Shown here: piece by piece, positions 19,876-20,497 of the stretch
Position numbering within the stretch: the stretch's first letter is position 1
How the letters are laid out: each line of letters starts with the position of its first letter
DNA from: Paracoccaceae bacterium
GTDB taxonomy: Bacteria; Pseudomonadota; Alphaproteobacteria; Rhodobacterales; Rhodobacteraceae
Assembly (NCBI GenBank): GCA_006227805.1
Contig: SBFT01000309.1
Span: forward strand, 1 to 20,497
Direction of reading: 5' to 3'
Length of the DNA: 20,497 bases
Notes under the pieces: generated by a model
Databases searched by the model: none
What the model saw: the letters and a program-made list of their open reading frames with translations, nothing else
What the model was told of the DNA's origin: nothing
Made by a program: the position numbers and the translations under genes

Positions 19876-20497
19876 ATGACCCTGTCCCGCCGCAAGACCC
19901 TGGCCCTGATCGGAGGCGGCGTCATCCTTGCCGCGACCGGTGGCGCCGCCTATGCCGTCACCCGGACCCCGCGATCCGCCATTGCGCCCTGGGCGGCGGC
20001 GGGCGGGCATGACGATCCGCGCCTGCGGGCGCTGAGCCACGCGATCCTGGCGCCCAATCCGCATAACCGGCAGCCCTGGAAGGTGGATGTCTCGGTGCCG
20101 GGCGAGGTGACGCTGTTCGTCGATACCGACCGGCTGTTGCCGCATACCGATCCCTTCGGGCGCCAGATCGTCATCGGGCTGGGCTGTTTCCTGGAAGTCA
20201 TGCGCCTGGCCGCCTTGCAGGACGGCCTGGCGGTGGAAACGGAGGTCTTCCCCGACGGTGCCGATCCCGAGCGGCTGGATGCGCGGCCCGTGGCGCTCTT
20301 TCGCTTCCGGCCCACCGACGCGGCCCCCGATCCGCTCTTCGCGCATGTGCCGCACCGCCGCACGCTGAAGGAGCCCTTCGACATCGCGCGCCCGGTGCCG
20401 CAGGAGGTGCTGGAGCGGGTGCTGGCGGCGGCACGGACGACCGAGGCCGGCGGATCGCTGGACGCGGACAGCATTGCCGCCCTGCGCGCCCTGAGCC
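19876..20497 (+). CDS. Tat-exported nitroreductase-family (Acg-like) protein, N-terminal part
   Basis: The frame stays open to the window edge, so only the first 207 codons are seen. It begins MTLSRRKTLALIGGGVILAATGGAAYA, with a twin-arginine (SRRKT) and a hydrophobic stretch, pointing to Tat export of a cofactor-loaded protein. ILAPNPHNRQPWKV (about 58-71) and LPHTDPFGRQIVIGLGCFLEVM (about 88-109) are the pattern of flavin nitroreductases related to mycobacterial Acg, which start with a NxHNxQPW segment. The ATG at 19876 follows AAGGAG with a 7-nt spacer. Divergent from lldD; the possible FNR-type site upstream fits a redox role, but the substrate is unknown. Confidence 0.82.
   Translation, partial: MTLSRRKTLALIGGGVILAATGGAAYAVTRTPRSAIAPWAAAGGHDDPRLRALSHAILAPNPHNRQPWKVDVSVPGEVTLFVDTDRLLPHTDPFGRQIVIGLGCFLEVMRLAALQDGLAVETEVFPDGADPERLDARPVALFRFRPTDAAPDPLFAHVPHRRTLKEPFDIARPVPQEVLERVLAAARTTEAGGSLDADSIAALRALS

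Noticed and set aside
1..20497. CRISPR arrays, tRNA/rRNA genes, insertion sequences, att sites, phage genes or defence systems
   Set aside because: I looked on both strands for spaced repeats, tRNA-like cloverleaf sequences, transposase motifs and integrases and found none.

Overview
The window is a GC-rich (roughly two-thirds G+C by eye), densely packed stretch of chromosome from an alphaproteobacterium, most likely a Rhodobacterales/Rhodobacteraceae species. This rests on the protein sequences (S1, IHF-beta, TrpB, Pth with a C-terminal extension, a CP4-like EPSP synthase), on the lnt-metK-trmB and aroA-cmk-rpsA-ihfB-trpF-trpB gene orders, on TATAG-type -10 boxes, and on a SAM/SAH-type riboswitch in front of metK, a class known mainly from Rhodobacterales. 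There are no tRNA, rRNA, CRISPR or insertion-sequence signals. This is core chromosome with small lineage-specific insertions.

Layout. (1) 1-4045, plus strand: the 3' end of lnt, a SAM/SAH riboswitch, metK, a secreted ClpP-fold protein, a glutathione S-transferase-like protein and trmB. (2) 4152-6112, plus strand: aroA (class II EPSP synthase) overlapping cmk. (3) 6101-7786, minus strand: an alpha/beta-hydrolase lipoprotein and a three-helix membrane protein with a cyclic-nucleotide-binding-like domain of Popeye architecture; these two separate cmk from rpsA. (4) 7787-13078, plus strand: a long regulated rpsA leader with a tandem repeat, a promoter and a terminator-like hairpin, then rpsA, ihfB, lapA, trpF, trpB and a tiny secreted poly-aspartate protein. 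(5) 13154-15517, minus strand: a DUF2237 protein, a NylB-like serine hydrolase and pth. (6) 15592-16636: an IsdG-like monooxygenase on the plus strand and rplY on the minus strand, converging on a bidirectional terminator. (7) 16771-19732: an MFS permease (plus) converging on an lldD-sulfotransferase pair (minus). (8) 19876-end, plus strand: the 5' part of a Tat-exported nitroreductase-family protein, with an FNR/CRP-like palindrome in its promoter. This last gene runs off the window.

Most genes are housekeeping: SAM synthesis, aromatic amino acid synthesis, translation, tRNA modification and recycling, nucleotide synthesis and nucleoid structure. The most interesting points are the metK riboswitch, the terminator-like element inside the rpsA leader, the Popeye-like membrane protein whose phosphate-binding arginine is missing, the Asp-rich exported mini-protein behind trpB, the class II EPSP synthase carrying glycine at the CP4 Ala100 position, an IsdG-like protein with its full catalytic triad, and the redox-type operator before the nitroreductase gene. 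I see no clear multi-gene system that is wholly new.
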